Assembly (NCBI GenBank): GCA_016794345.1
Contig: JAEUKE010000038.1
Span: 30,855 to 94,854 of the forward strand
Direction: 5' to 3'
Length of the DNA stretch: 64,000 nt
Source of the DNA: Myxococcales bacterium
GTDB taxonomy: Bacteria > Myxococcota_A > Polyangia > Polyangiales > Polyangiaceae
Part shown: piece by piece, positions 16,303 through 26,700 of the stretch
How positions within the stretch are numbered: position 1 is the stretch's first letter
Layout of the letters: the number at the start of each line of letters is the position of its first letter
Program-made: the position numbers and the translations under genes
Notes under the pieces: model-generated
Told to the model about the DNA's origin: nothing
Databases searched by the model: none
What the model saw: the letters and a program-made list of their open reading frames with translations, nothing else

Positions 16303-17652
16303 CTAGTCGCTGCCCGTCGCAGCATCCGCGGCCGCCGGGGTCTCCTCGGCGGCCGTTTGTTTCGTGCCGCTCTCCGGCGCGGGCGGTCTGAGGCTCGTGT
16401 CGAGGCGGCGTGAGATCTCGACGAGCTTCACGCGCCCGTTTGCGACCTCCCGCGCGATCAATTGGATGCCGTGCCGCTCGGCGGCTGCGCCCGCGTCGAT
16501 GGCCTCCTCGAAGCAGTCCGCCAGGGTGAGCTCTCGGCTCTCGGCGGGCACCTCGATGGCGAGGTAAGCCGAGAGGTCGGCGAGGCAGAGCGAGCCGTTC
16601 GCGAGCAGGCGGCCGTCACCGATCTCCTGGATGGGGGCCGCTTCCGCCTCGTCGTGCTCGTCGCGGATGTCACCGACGATCTCTTCGATGATGTCCTCGA
16701 GGGTCACGATGCCGCTCGTGCCGCCGAACTCGTCGACCACCACCGCGAGGTGCTGGCGCTTCTGGCGCATCTCCTTGAGCAGGCTCGAGAGCTTCTGGTG
16801 CTCGTGCACGAAGATGACGTCACGACGAACGATCTCGGCGAGCGACTTGTGCTCGTCTGCCGGGTCGGGGTCGCCCACCTTGAACACGTCCTTCGCGACG
16901 AGGAGGCCCACGACGTTGTCGAGCTGGTCCTCGTAGACCGGGTAACGGGAGTGGCCGCTCTCCGCCACGAGCCTGCGCACGAGGGCGAGGGGAGTGGCGA
17001 GATCGATCGCCTCGACCCGTGTCCGGGGGATCATCGCGTCGCGAGCTCGGAGGTCCTCGAACTCGAGCACGTTGCGGATCATCTCCGCGGGCTCCGCCCC
17101 CACGACGCCGCTGCGCTCGACCTCGTCCACCAGGTATTCGACCTCGGCGCTCGCGACCTCCGGGGCGGTGGGGGCGGGCTCGGCGAGCTTGTCGGTCACG
17201 AGCGACGTGACGCGGGCGAGCAGCGTGGCAAGAGGCCAGAGCGCCAGCTCGAACGGTCGCAAGAAGGTCGCGGTCCGCGGGCCCCAGGAGTCGGCGCGGG
17301 CGCGGGCCACCGCGACCGCGAAATCCGTGAGGGGAGCGAAGAGCGCGACGGTGGCGACGACGGCGAGCAACAACCCAGCGATGCCCGGCATCGTGGGCTC
17401 GACCATGTCCGCCATGATCACGGCCGCGAGCGCGGCGCAGACGACCCGGCCCACGGTGTAGGTCGAGTGCATCGCCGCGGCGTTCTGCTGGTAGCGCTCG
17501 AGCGCCGGCCGATGCGGGAGGTCGGGTTGCTCGAGCAGCGCCGAGAGCCTGGCGCTCGACAAGCTCCCGAGCGCGGCGTCGGTCGACACGAACGCGGCGC
17601 CGAGGACCGCGGAGGCCACGACCGCGAGGAGACTTGGAAGTGGAACCGGCAT
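16303..17652 (-). CDS. CNNM/CorC (HlyC/TlyC-type) membrane protein with CBS pair
   Basis: 449 residues. The N-terminal DUF21/CNNM transmembrane domain (about 1-190) has helices SLLAVVASAVLGAAFVSTDA, VVCAALAAVIMADMV and GIAGLLLAVVATVALFAPL. A cytoplasmic CBS pair follows (about 200-340: LRARDAMIPRTRVEAID; KRQHLAVVVDEFGGTSGIVT; LEDIIEEIVGDIRDEHDE), then a C-terminal CorC/HlyC domain (350-430). Family knowledge: Mg2+/Co2+ efflux or homeostasis; older 'haemolysin' labels are misleading. Convergent with the 15138 gene (5 bp between). An Ala/Glu/Thr-rich C-terminal tail follows the last domain. Confidence 0.88.
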   Translation of the reverse strand: MPVPLPSLLAVVASAVLGAAFVSTDAALGSLSSARLSALLEQPDLPHRPALERYQQNAAAMHSTYTVGRVVCAALAAVIMADMVEPTMPGIAGLLLAVVATVALFAPLTDFAVAVARARADSWGPRTATFLRPFELALWPLATLLARVTSLVTDKLAEPAPTAPEVASAEVEYLVDEVERSGVVGAEPAEMIRNVLEFEDLRARDAMIPRTRVEAIDLATPLALVRRLVAESGHSRYPVYEDQLDNVVGLLVAKDVFKVGDPDPADEHKSLAEIVRRDVIFVHEHQKLSSLLKEMRQKRQHLAVVVDEFGGTSGIVTLEDIIEEIVGDIRDEHDEAEAAPIQEIGDGRLLANGSLCLADLSAYLAIEVPAESRELTLADCFEEAIDAGAAAERHGIQLIAREVANGRVKLVEISRRLDTSLRPPAPESGTKQTAAEETPAAADAATGSD

Positions 17653-17693
17653 GGGTTTTTGTAGGTCTTGTGAGGGTAACCGGCCTCGCCCGT

Positions 17694-18620
17694 TCAGGCA
17701 ACGCGCCCGGAGAACCCCCGAACGACCCGGAAGACGCCGTCTTCCGACTCGGCGACGGCGATGAGGCCGCCCGTCTCGGCGGACAGGACGGCGACGTGTC
17801 CTTCGGGATCGGATGGGGCGCGGGGGACCGGCTTCCCATGGCGGAAGGTGCGCTCGGTCTCGGGGGAGACGGACAAGACAGGCATCGCGCGGGCGATCGC
17901 GGTCTCCATCGAGATCAGCCTCGCGGTCGACGCCTCCTCGATCGGGATCGCCTCCTCGACCTGAAAGGCGCCGCTGCGCAGGCGCCTCAGCGACGACAGG
18001 TGCGCCGGGAGCCCCAGGGAGCTGCCGAGATCGCGCGCGAAGGACCTCACGTAGTAGCCCTTCTCGACCTCGACCTCGACGTCCAGCGTGGTCCGCTCCG
18101 CGTGGGCGCCCACGACACGCGCCTCGAACAGGCGGACCTTCCGCGGGGCGAGCTCCGGCGCGGCGCCGGACCGAGCCAGGGCGTGGCTGCGCACGCCGTC
18201 GACGTGGATCGCGGAGAACGCGGGCGGGACCTGCTCCTCTCGCGCCTTCTCGGCATCGAGCGCGCCGGCGATCCGCGGCCAGGCGTCGCGTGCCTCGCCG
18301 CGCGACGCGGCCTCGATCTCGCGGACGAGCGGCTCGGGCACGGGGGCGGTCGCCACCGTCGTTCCGTCGGCGTCGAGCGTGTCGGTCGCCCGCCCGAAGG
18401 TCACGCCGGCGACGTAGGCCTTGTCCGCCGCCGTGAGGAACGGCGCGAGCTTCGTCGCCTCCTCCACGAGCACGACGAGCAGCCCCGTCGCGGAAGGGTC
18501 GAGGGTGCCCGCGTGACCGACGCGGCGTGTCCCCAGCCGCCGGCGCGCGCGCGCGACGACGTCGTGGCTGGTGAGCCCGGCCGCCTTGTCCACCAGGAGC
18601 ACGCCCGACGTCGCGCTCAC
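17694..18620 (-). CDS. truB: tRNA pseudouridine(55) synthase TruB
   Basis: 308 residues from a GTG that overlaps the stop of the GNAT gene (GTGA). It makes pseudouridine 55 in the T-loop of tRNAs. Signatures: GVLLVDKAAGLTSHDVVARA, RRVGHAGTLDPSATGLLVV (containing the catalytic Asp), EKGYYVRSFARDLG and VPPAFSAIHVDGVRSHALAR. The PUA-like C-terminus is short and contains RHGKPVPRA. It is the last gene of gatC-gatA-GNAT-truB rather than the usual nusA-infB-rbfA-truB cluster. Confidence 0.93.
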   Translation of the reverse strand: MSATSGVLLVDKAAGLTSHDVVARARRRLGTRRVGHAGTLDPSATGLLVVLVEEATKLAPFLTAADKAYVAGVTFGRATDTLDADGTTVATAPVPEPLVREIEAASRGEARDAWPRIAGALDAEKAREEQVPPAFSAIHVDGVRSHALARSGAAPELAPRKVRLFEARVVGAHAERTTLDVEVEVEKGYYVRSFARDLGSSLGLPAHLSSLRRLRSGAFQVEEAIPIEEASTARLISMETAIARAMPVLSVSPETERTFRHGKPVPRAPSDPEGHVAVLSAETGGLIAVAESEDGVFRVVRGFSGRVA

Positions 18621-19219
18621 CGCGGCTCCGCAGCGACCAAGGAGGCGCGGAGGACGGGGTAGTTGTCGTCGCCGCCCACGCGCAGGAAGCCTTCGCTCTC
18701 GAGCGCGCCGATGGTCCCGGTCCACAGCTCTTCGTCGCGCGCAGGTGGAGGCAGCGCGCGCGGCAGCGCCTCGACGGCGCGCGCGCCGCGGCGCGCCGCT
18801 TCCGCCAGGGCGCCGCGCACGAGCGCCCGGCTCACGCCCTTCCGGCGAAACGCCGGGTCGACGAGGAAGCAGCCGAGCAACAAAGTGCCCTCGCGGTCCT
18901 CGCGCAACACGGGGAGCCCGACGTAATACCGCTGCGCATAAGCCTTCGGGACCTCCGTCGAGCGGGTGAGCTTGGCCCAGCCCACGATGCGGCCGCCTTC
19001 TTCGGCGACGAGGCCGCGGACGTCTTCCGTGCCGGTCGCGAGGCCGTCCTCGAGCTCGCGCCGGTTCTGCTCCGGCTCGAGCGCCGTCCGGGCGAGCCAG
19101 TCGTTTTTGTCCCCCGCGAAGTGGAGGTACCGGCAGTAGCAGGTCGAGCCCACGGCCTCGAAGAGGCCCACGAGCCGAGGCGCGTCCGCCGCGGTGATCG
19201 GCCGCACGACGAGGCTCAT
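18617..19219 (-). CDS. GNAT-family N-acetyltransferase
   Basis: 200 residues. The acetyl-CoA-binding region is VDPAFRRKGVSRALVRGALA (motif A, RxxGxxxxL-type), preceded by the beta strand LLLGCFLV. The N-terminus (SLVVRPITAADAPRLVGLFE) is a typical GNAT start, and a Cys-rich patch follows (GSTCYCRYLHF). The substrate is unknown. The start overlaps the gatA stop (ATGA) and its own stop overlaps the truB GTG, so all three are probably co-translated. Confidence 0.83.
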   Translation of the reverse strand: MSLVVRPITAADAPRLVGLFEAVGSTCYCRYLHFAGDKNDWLARTALEPEQNRRELEDGLATGTEDVRGLVAEEGGRIVGWAKLTRSTEVPKAYAQRYYVGLPVLREDREGTLLLGCFLVDPAFRRKGVSRALVRGALAEAARRGARAVEALPRALPPPARDEELWTGTIGALESEGFLRVGGDDNYPVLRASLVAAEPR

Positions 19220-20700
19220 GACAGCGAGCGCTCGACCGCCGCCGCGGCGGTGAAGAGCCGCGCCTCTTGCCACGCGGGGGCGATGAGCTGCAGACCGACG
19301 GGCAAGGGGGGGCCTCCGCCGGGGGGCTCGGCCGCGCCACACGGAACGCTGATGGCGGGCAGGCCGGCGAGGCTCGCGGGCAAGGTGCAGACGTCCGCCA
19401 GGTACATCGAGAGCGGGTCGGCCGTGCGCTCGCCGAGCTTGAAGGCGACCGTGGGGCTCGTGGGCGTAGCCAGGACGTCGACGGCCTCGAAGACGCGGTC
19501 GAAGTCTCGCCGGATGACGGTGCGTGCGCGCTGCGCACGCAGGTAATACGCGTCGTAGTAGCCGGACGAGAGCACGAACGTGCCGAGGACGATGCGGCGC
19601 TTCACCTCGGCGCCGAAGCCGGCGCCGCGCGTGCGCTCGTACATCGTCTCGAGCGAGTCTCCGGGCTTCTCGACCCGCAGCCCGAAGCGGACGCCGTCGA
19701 AGCGGGAGAGGTTGCTCGAGGCCTCGGCCGTCGCGAGGATGTAATAGGTCGCGACCGCGAAGCGCGTCGCCGGGAGCGACACCGGCACGACCGTCGCCCC
19801 CTCTTCGCCGAGCGCCGCGATCGCCGCCTCGACGCGCGCCCGCACGGCGGGCTCGACGCCGTCCGCGAAATATTCGGAGGGCACCCCGACGCGCAGCCCC
19901 GCGACGCTCTCCTCGCAAGACCGAGCCCAGCCCGGCACGTCGCGCGCGACGCTCGTCGCGTCCGCCGGATCGTGGCCCGCGATGACACCGAGCGCGAGCG
20001 CCGCGCCGCGTGTGTCCCGGGAAAATACGCCGATCTGGTCCAGGCTCGAGGCGAACGCGATGAGCCCGTAGCGCGACACGCGTCCGTAGGTGGGCTTGAC
20101 CCCGACGACGCCGCAGAGCGAGGCGGGCTGCCGGATCGAGCCACCGGTGTCCGAGCCCAATGACAAAGTTGTCATGTTGGCTGCGACGGCGACGGCGCTG
20201 CCGCCGGACGAGCCACCCGGGATCCGCGCTTCGTCGTGGGGGTTCTTCGTGGGGAAGAAGCCGCTGTTCTCCGTCGAGGAGCCCATCGCGAGCTCGTCCA
20301 TGTTCGTCTTGCCGACGAGGACGGCGTCGGCCGCGCGGAGGCGCGCGACCGAGGTTGCCTCGTAGGGCGCGCAGAAGCCCTCGTTCGGGTCTGCGCCGCC
20401 ACGCCTGGTCAAGACGCGCGAGGCCGCGGTGGCCGGCGCACCCTCGACGAGGATGGCGTCTTTGATGCCGATGGGCACGCCGGCGAGCGGCCCCAGACGC
20501 TCGCCGCGGCGGCGTTTGTCGTCGACCGCGCGTGCCGCGGCGAGGGCCGCGTCCGCCTGGACGGTGAGGAAGGCGCCGAGCCGCCCATCTCGCGAGGCGA
20601 TCGCGTCGAGCGACGCGCGCGTGAGCTCCTCCGCGCCCACCGCGCCCTTTGCGACCTCCGACGCCAGCTCGCCTGCGCTCCGGGTGAGAAGCTCGCGCAT
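19216..20700 (-). CDS. gatA: Aspartyl/glutamyl-tRNA amidotransferase subunit A
   Basis: 494 residues. Amidase-signature enzyme that supplies ammonia for Glu-tRNA-Gln/Asp-tRNA-Asn amidation. The Ser-cisSer-Lys triad motifs are visible: VPIGIKDAI (Lys), PGGSSGGSAVAVAA (cis-Ser) and LGSDTGGSIRQPAS (nucleophile Ser). GVKPTYGRVSRYGLIAFASS is the GatA-specific segment. It is coupled to gatC upstream (3-bp gap); gatB is not in the window. Full length, no defects seen. Confidence 0.95.
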   Translation of the reverse strand: MRELLTRSAGELASEVAKGAVGAEELTRASLDAIASRDGRLGAFLTVQADAALAAARAVDDKRRRGERLGPLAGVPIGIKDAILVEGAPATAASRVLTRRGGADPNEGFCAPYEATSVARLRAADAVLVGKTNMDELAMGSSTENSGFFPTKNPHDEARIPGGSSGGSAVAVAANMTTLSLGSDTGGSIRQPASLCGVVGVKPTYGRVSRYGLIAFASSLDQIGVFSRDTRGAALALGVIAGHDPADATSVARDVPGWARSCEESVAGLRVGVPSEYFADGVEPAVRARVEAAIAALGEEGATVVPVSLPATRFAVATYYILATAEASSNLSRFDGVRFGLRVEKPGDSLETMYERTRGAGFGAEVKRRIVLGTFVLSSGYYDAYYLRAQRARTVIRRDFDRVFEAVDVLATPTSPTVAFKLGERTADPLSMYLADVCTLPASLAGLPAISVPCGAAEPPGGGPPLPVGLQLIAPAWQEARLFTAAAAVERSLS

Positions 20701-20703
20701 CGG

Positions 20704-21003
20704 TCAGCCCTCGTCCACGAACTTGGGGACGGCGAAGCCTTGCTCCGCGGTTCGCGGCGCCTCGCGCAGCGCGAGCTCTGGCGAGAGCGACGGGCGCGGC
20801 TCGTCCGGCCGCAGGCCGCTGGCCGCGCCGGCGCCTGCGACCGAGGCGAGCGGGGGGGCGTCCTGCAAATCGAGCTCGTCGAGGATGGCCACGTACCCCA
20901 GCACCCGGTCCAGGTCCGAGGCGATGTGCGCCTGCTCGTCCTCCGTGAGCTCGAGCCGGACCAGGGAGGCGAGCCGCCGGACCAGCGCCTGATCGACGAT
21001 CAT
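20704..21003 (-). CDS. gatC: Aspartyl/glutamyl-tRNA amidotransferase subunit C
   Basis: 99 residues from the ATG at 21003, the standard GatC length. MIVDQALVRRLASLVRLELT is the typical first helix ('vrkLAkLArLelteeE'). ILDELDLQDAPPLASVAG corresponds to 'lLdeVDtegVePt', and the C-terminus has LREAPRTAEQGFAVPKFVDE ('aPe...ffvvPkvve'). GatC stabilises the GatA-GatB complex. First gene of the operon; divergent from the 21113 gene. Confidence 0.92.
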   Translation of the reverse strand: MIVDQALVRRLASLVRLELTEDEQAHIASDLDRVLGYVAILDELDLQDAPPLASVAGAGAASGLRPDEPRPSLSPELALREAPRTAEQGFAVPKFVDEG

Positions 21004-21112
21004 GGCGTGCTCATACCGGAAGAAGCGCCCAAAAGGTAGGCGGCCACCAAAAGCGATGCTAGGCGGGACGGGCATCCGGCACCGCGCTGGCGCGTTTGTC
21101 GGGTCGCTACCG

Positions 21113-23707
21113 ATGGAAGGCAAAGGCTCCTCCCGATCGCCCCAGGCGCACGCCCCCGAGCGGCGTCGAGCGCTCGCAGCGCGCGCCAGCCTCTTGGTCA
21201 TCGGCGCGGCAGGCGCGCTCTTCGCGTCCCGTGGCAGCCCGCCGGCGACGGGCGACCGGCGAGCCGCCATCGCCGCCCACCTGACCGCCAAGGGCCTCCG
21301 GACCGAGGCGGAGGACGTGGTCTTCCTCGACGCCCCCGCAGGAGCGGCCGGCTGGGGCCTGACGAGCTCCGCGTTCCTGCGCGCGCGTGTGGTGGTGCGG
21401 GCGCAGGCCTCGGAGTCGGACCCGCGAGACATCTACCTGGTTCAGGCCAAGCTCTCGCCCGCGGGCGCCCTCCTCGACGTGTCGCACCCGCGCAACTTGA
21501 GCGAGACGATCGGCGCCGACGAGACGCGGCCGGTCGTGCTCGGCCAGCGCGTCGCCTTCGCCTCGTTGAGCGGCGTCGAGGGCGCGCCCAGCGTCGTGAA
21601 CGTCCTCGATTTTGCCGGCCAGGGCGCGACCGATTGGCCGCTCCTCGAGCGCGCGCAGCGCGCCGTGCAGAACTGGCAAGCCACCGGTCAGCTCCGCGGC
21701 GTCGCCAAGAAGGCGTACGTGGTCGACGGCAAGGGTGAGGTGGGCGTGCGCATCGAGGACGGCCACCTCGTGGTCGACAGCGACGGCCGGACCGCCTCGC
21801 TCCTCGCGGTGGACGCCGCGCTGCCGAGCTGGATCGTCGCCGAGCCCGAGCAGATCGCCCGGCCCGGCAACCTCGTGACCTGGTCCGTCGACCGCGTCCG
21901 CGCCGAGATCGGCGACGAGAACATGCAGGCTGTCAAGCAGGCCGCGTTCACCGTGAAAGACTTCTTCGAGCGCAACAAGGAGGAGCTCACCGGCGACACG
22001 GGCGCGGAGTCGATCGCCGCCGATCTCGGTCAGGAGGACGGCATCGTCGTCCACGAGATCCCGACCGATCCCGATCTCGGGTGGCCGCCGCCGCCGCTCG
22101 TCCCCTGGGTGGAGCCGCCGCTCGAAGGGGAGGGGCAGTGGAACGCGAAGGACGACCCGGCCTTCTTCCGCAACCAGCCTGGTCTGCCGCCCGTGTTCCT
22201 GACCACGTTCATCCGGAGCGATCGCACCCGCAAGGCGACGCGCGTCTACGTCGCGCTCTGGGATCCTCGGCGCGTCGAGCTGCACATGATGGCCGGCACG
22301 GTCGAGCCGAAGGGCGCGACGGGCAAGGCTGGCCCGGGCCTCATCCCGCGGACGCCCGACGTGATGAAGCGCCTCGTTGCCGCCACGAACGCGGGCTTCC
22401 AGGCGCTGCACGGCGAATACGGCATGATGGCTGACGGTATCGTCTACTTGCCGCCGAAACCTTACGGCGCGACCGTCGCCAAGACACGCGACGGCTCCAC
22501 CGCGTTCGGCACCTGGCCCCAGGACGCGACCGTGCCGGATCTCGTCGTCTCTTATCGGCAGAACATGACCGTCATGGTCCAGGACGAGAAGTTCAACCCC
22601 TACGAGCGGACCTGGTGGGGCGGCACGGTGCCCGGCGCGGAGGACAAGACCCACACGGTCCGCACGGGGATCTGCCTCACGCGAGAGAAGTTCGTCGCCT
22701 ATTTCTACGGGGCCGACCTGAGCCCCGAGGCGCTCGCCCAGGCGATGATCCAGACCCGATGCTCCTACGGCATCGCGCTCGACATGAACGCCGGCCACTC
22801 CGGGATGGAGTTCTACAACGTCGCACCGGAGGCCGAGCTGCCGCCCGTCTCGCGCGCGCTCTCCACCAAGTGGGAAGACGAGGGTGACGTGCCCGATCTG
22901 CCGGGCTGGAAGTTCCGCGCCAAGACGCTCATCAACGGCATGGGGCTCATGAACTTCCCGCGCTACATCAAGCGCGAGTCGCGGGATTTCTTCTTCCTCA
23001 CGCTGCGCCACGTCTTGCCGGGCCCAGCGCTCCCTTCCGTCGTCTCGCCGCCGCAGGAAGGCGAGGGCGTGTTCCGCACGAAGGGGCTGCCCCAGCAGGG
23101 CTTCCCGTACGCGCTCGCGGTGACCGACGTGCGACCCGACGCGTCGGACCCGCAGACGGCCTTCCGCGTCCTCGCCTTCGATCCGCGCACGCTCGCGGTG
23201 GGCCCCGCGAACGACACGCGCAAGCCTGTCGCGTTCGTCGCGCCGCCGAAGGAGGGCGCGGGCAAGTCGCTCTGGCTGAGCTCCCACGCGTTCGTGATCG
23301 ACGAGGCGTCTCCGGGAAAAACCGCCGCGCTCCTCGCCGTGGGGTCGCCCGAGCTCGACCGCGGCGCCGGGGTGCTCTGCGTCCACGAGGAGTCCGGCAT
23401 GCTCTACTACGCGGAGGTCGCCGACGCGGCGCAAGGCAAGCGCGCCGCGCTCAAGCCCATGGCGCAGCTCTTCGAGAAGATCGGCTGCCACACGACGCTC
23501 GGCTTGGCCGAGCCGATGGGCCTCGTGTTGGGCGACGGCAACGATCTCACCGGCAAGCCGGCGACCGTGGCCCGGAGCAGCGTCCGGCTCGTGCGCGACG
23601 CCGCCCCGGGCGGGACACGTTTCTTCGAGGACACACCCGTCGTCCCGCGGAGCACCTGGTACCCGCTCCAGCAACACCGCGTGCGCTACTTCAAGAAGCA
23701 GGAGTAG
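21113..23707 (+). CDS. Exported protein with phosphodiester-glycosidase (NAGPA)-like domain
   Basis: 864 residues from the ATG at 21113; an earlier ATG at 21002 is less likely because the next ATG gives a clean anchor. The N-terminus has a basic stretch and hydrophobic helix (LAARASLLVIGAAGALFASRG), so it is exported or anchored. Residues about 420-600 resemble the NAGPA fold: AATNAGFQALHGEYGMMADG, RTGICLTREKF (RT-start strand), a '..LSPEALAQAMIQ' helix and DMNAGHSGMEFY in the place of the family's D-G-G-x-S motif. The flanking 400 N-terminal and 260 C-terminal residues match nothing I recognise. It stands 56 bp before the Ser/Thr kinase on the same strand. Substrate unknown; a sugar-phosphodiester is only a family-based guess. 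Confidence 0.55.
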   Translation: MEGKGSSRSPQAHAPERRRALAARASLLVIGAAGALFASRGSPPATGDRRAAIAAHLTAKGLRTEAEDVVFLDAPAGAAGWGLTSSAFLRARVVVRAQASESDPRDIYLVQAKLSPAGALLDVSHPRNLSETIGADETRPVVLGQRVAFASLSGVEGAPSVVNVLDFAGQGATDWPLLERAQRAVQNWQATGQLRGVAKKAYVVDGKGEVGVRIEDGHLVVDSDGRTASLLAVDAALPSWIVAEPEQIARPGNLVTWSVDRVRAEIGDENMQAVKQAAFTVKDFFERNKEELTGDTGAESIAADLGQEDGIVVHEIPTDPDLGWPPPPLVPWVEPPLEGEGQWNAKDDPAFFRNQPGLPPVFLTTFIRSDRTRKATRVYVALWDPRRVELHMMAGTVEPKGATGKAGPGLIPRTPDVMKRLVAATNAGFQALHGEYGMMADGIVYLPPKPYGATVAKTRDGSTAFGTWPQDATVPDLVVSYRQNMTVMVQDEKFNPYERTWWGGTVPGAEDKTHTVRTGICLTREKFVAYFYGADLSPEALAQAMIQTRCSYGIALDMNAGHSGMEFYNVAPEAELPPVSRALSTKWEDEGDVPDLPGWKFRAKTLINGMGLMNFPRYIKRESRDFFFLTLRHVLPGPALPSVVSPPQEGEGVFRTKGLPQQGFPYALAVTDVRPDASDPQTAFRVLAFDPRTLAVGPANDTRKPVAFVAPPKEGAGKSLWLSSHAFVIDEASPGKTAALLAVGSPELDRGAGVLCVHEESGMLYYAEVADAAQGKRAALKPMAQLFEKIGCHTTLGLAEPMGLVLGDGNDLTGKPATVARSSVRLVRDAAPGGTRFFEDTPVVPRSTWYPLQQHRVRYFKKQE

Positions 23708-23763
23708 CGCCGTGGAAAAGGCGCTGGGCGGGCGCGAGCCTGTGCTACGAGCCTCGCTCGGAC

Positions 23764-26700
23764 GTGGCAGCACCGATCGCCTTTGGTCAGTACTTGCTCC
23801 TCGAGCGAATCGGCATCGGTGCCCGGTCGGAGGTGTTCCGGGCGCGCCTGCGAGAGGGCGGCCCCGACGTCGCGCTCAAGCGGGTGCTCGCCGGCGCGGC
23901 CGGGGACGCGCACACGGCGGCCGTTCTCTTCGCGGAGGCCGAGCTCCTCGGCAAGCTCGACCACCCGGGGATCGTTCGCGCCCGGGACCGCGGCACCGTA
24001 GGTGGTGTCACGTTCGCCACCTACGATCTCGTCGCGGGCCGCGACCTCGAGCGCGTGGTTGCAGCGCTCCGATCACGTGGCCAGAAGATGCCGCTCGAGA
24101 TCGCCCTGGCCTTGGTCGAGCGCATCGCGGAGGCCCTCGCCTACATCCACGCGTACGCCGAAGACGGCAAGCCCAAGCCGATCTTGCACCGCGACGTCAC
24201 CACGTCGAACGTGCTCGTCGCGTTCGACGGCTCGGCCAAGCTCATCGACTTCGGCATCGCCAAGGTGGAGGGTCGCAACACCACGACCGGCATCGGCGAG
24301 ATCAAGGGGACCGTTCGCTACATGGCCCCCGAGCAGATGCTCGCGGAGGAGCTCGACGCGCGGAGCGACCTCTATTCGGTCGGTGTCATCCTCTTCGAGC
24401 TGGCCTCGGGCAAGACCCTGTTCGAGGGCAGGCGGCCAGTCCAGATCCTGGAGGAGGTGAGCCGGTCGGGCATCCCCGAGGTGGCCGACCCGGCGCTGTC
24501 ACCCGAGCTGACAGCTTTGCTGAGGAAGGTGCTCGCGCATCGCCGCGCAGAGCGGTACGATACGGCCGCACACCTTCTCGAGGCGCTTCGTGCGCTCCCG
24601 GGGAGACTGGGCGGCCTCCGCGGCGTCGAGAGCACCGCGAGGTTGATGGCGGAGTTGTTTCCTGAACCACGTCGCAATCAGAGCGGCGAGTTCCACCTTC
24701 ACGAGAGCGCGTCACAGAGCGGCGCGACGCTTGAGGAGCCCTCGATCATGGCTGAAGAAAAAGGCGGCAGCGATCTGGACGTGTTCGAGGGGCTGGCGAA
24801 GAAGTCCCAGCGCTCTCCGAGCCTGCCTGGACCTCCGCCCCCTCCCGGACCCGCGAGCACCGCGCGGCCCATGCCGCCACCTGGCCCGTCCTCCAAAGCG
24901 CCGCCCGCGTTGCCGCCGCCCTCCGCTGCGCGCCCGCCGACGAGCAACAAGAACACCTTGCTCGGCGTGCCCGCGCCCCTGCCGCCGCCCGCCAGCGCTG
25001 CGACGGCCACGCCGTTGCCGCCTCCGCCCCCGCCGGCCTCGAAGGCCGTGCCGCCGTTGCCACCGCCCGCGTCGAAGGCGCCGAGCGCTCCTCCCGCTGC
25101 AGCCGCTTCCGCGCCGCCTCCGCCGCCGAAGCCTCCCGCCACGCTCGTCGCGGCCGTGGCGCCTCCGCCTCCCGCTGCGCCGAGTCTCGGCAGCGCGCTC
25201 GGTCTGCCCTCGAGCGAAGCGAAGGCCGAGGCCGCGCCGCCCGCGCCGGAGAGCGCGGACGAGCACACGCCCCCCAAGGGCACCAAGGGCGGCGCAAACG
25301 TCGACATGGACTGGGAGGACGACGAAGAGTCCACCCACGTCTTCGAGAAGAAACGCCACGCGATGCTCCAGAAGGCGAGCGGCCCGCGACCCGCGGCCGG
25401 CGCGCCCGCAACGCCTGCCGCGTCGGCGCCGCCCGCCGCGGTGGCTCCGCCGCCCGTCTCCATGCCTCCGGCCTCGTTGCCGCCGCCCGTCTCGAAGGTC
25501 GGCGGCGCCGCCGCCGCGCTGCTCGCGTCGTCGGGCGGAACGGCGAGCGCGCGTCCGGCGCCGATTGCTGTCCCGCCGCCCGCGCCCATCCCGCCACCCG
25601 CCATGCCGGCTCCGCCGCCGGCCGTTCCGGTGTCGGCTCCCCCCGTCGCGCCGGCGCCCGTCGTCGCGGCTCCCGCCGCGCCGTCGCGCATGGAGGAGCC
25701 CACGGTCGTCCGCTCGCGCGGGGAATCGTCGAGCAAGCTCGGCGTCATCCTCGGCGGTCTCGCGCTCGTCGCCGTCGTCGCGCTCGGCGTTTTCATGCTG
25801 TTGCCGCGCACGGGTGATCTGAAGATCGAGCTCAAGGCGAAGAGCGGCAACCCGATCGCGAAGGCGGAGATCTTCGTCGACGGCCAGAAGAAGTGCGACA
25901 CGACGCCCTGCAAGGTCGGCGATCTGCAGACCGGCAAGACCACGATCAAGGTCATCGTGGACGGCGCGCCGATAGTGGAAGAGACCGCCACGGTCGAGGC
26001 CGGCAAGGAACGTGTCGTCAACATCACGGTGAACGACGCCGAGCCGAAGAAGACGGAGGAGCCGGTGGCCTCCGCGTCCGCGTCGTCCGCGCCCGCGCTC
26101 CCCGAAGGCACGGGCGTGAAGGTGGCCGGTCCGAGCGGGGTGAAGATCTACGTCGACGGCAAGGAGCGCGGCTCGCTCCCCGCGACCCTGACGGATCTGT
26201 CGCCTGGTGAGCACACGATCAAGCTCGACGGCGGAGAGCGCTACGCGAGCGAAGAGAAGAAGATCACCGTCACCAAGGGCAAGCTCGAGGATCTCGGCGA
26301 GCACAAGCCGAAGGTCATCCGCGGCAAGCTCACGCTCGAGCTGAAGACCGACGGCGCGCAGGTCGTGCTCTCGAGCATGGTCGACGGCAAGAAGGTCGAG
26401 AAGAAGCTCGCGGACTCCATCTGGAAGAGCCCGCCGGTGTCGATCAACATCGACACGAAGGACCAGTGGAAGCTCGTCGCCACCAAGAAGGGCTTCGAGG
26501 ACTTCGAGAAGGAGATCACCTTCGAGGACGGCCAGGCCGAGACCACGCTCGCCATCGAGCTCGTCGAGAAGGGGCAGACGCCGCCGCCGGCCGCGACGGG
26601 CCCCGGCCCGGTTGCGACCGGTCCGAAGGAGCAGCCCAAGGAGCAACCGAAGGAGCAGCCGAAGGAGCAGCCGGCCGCGGGAGGCACGGGCACGATCCGC

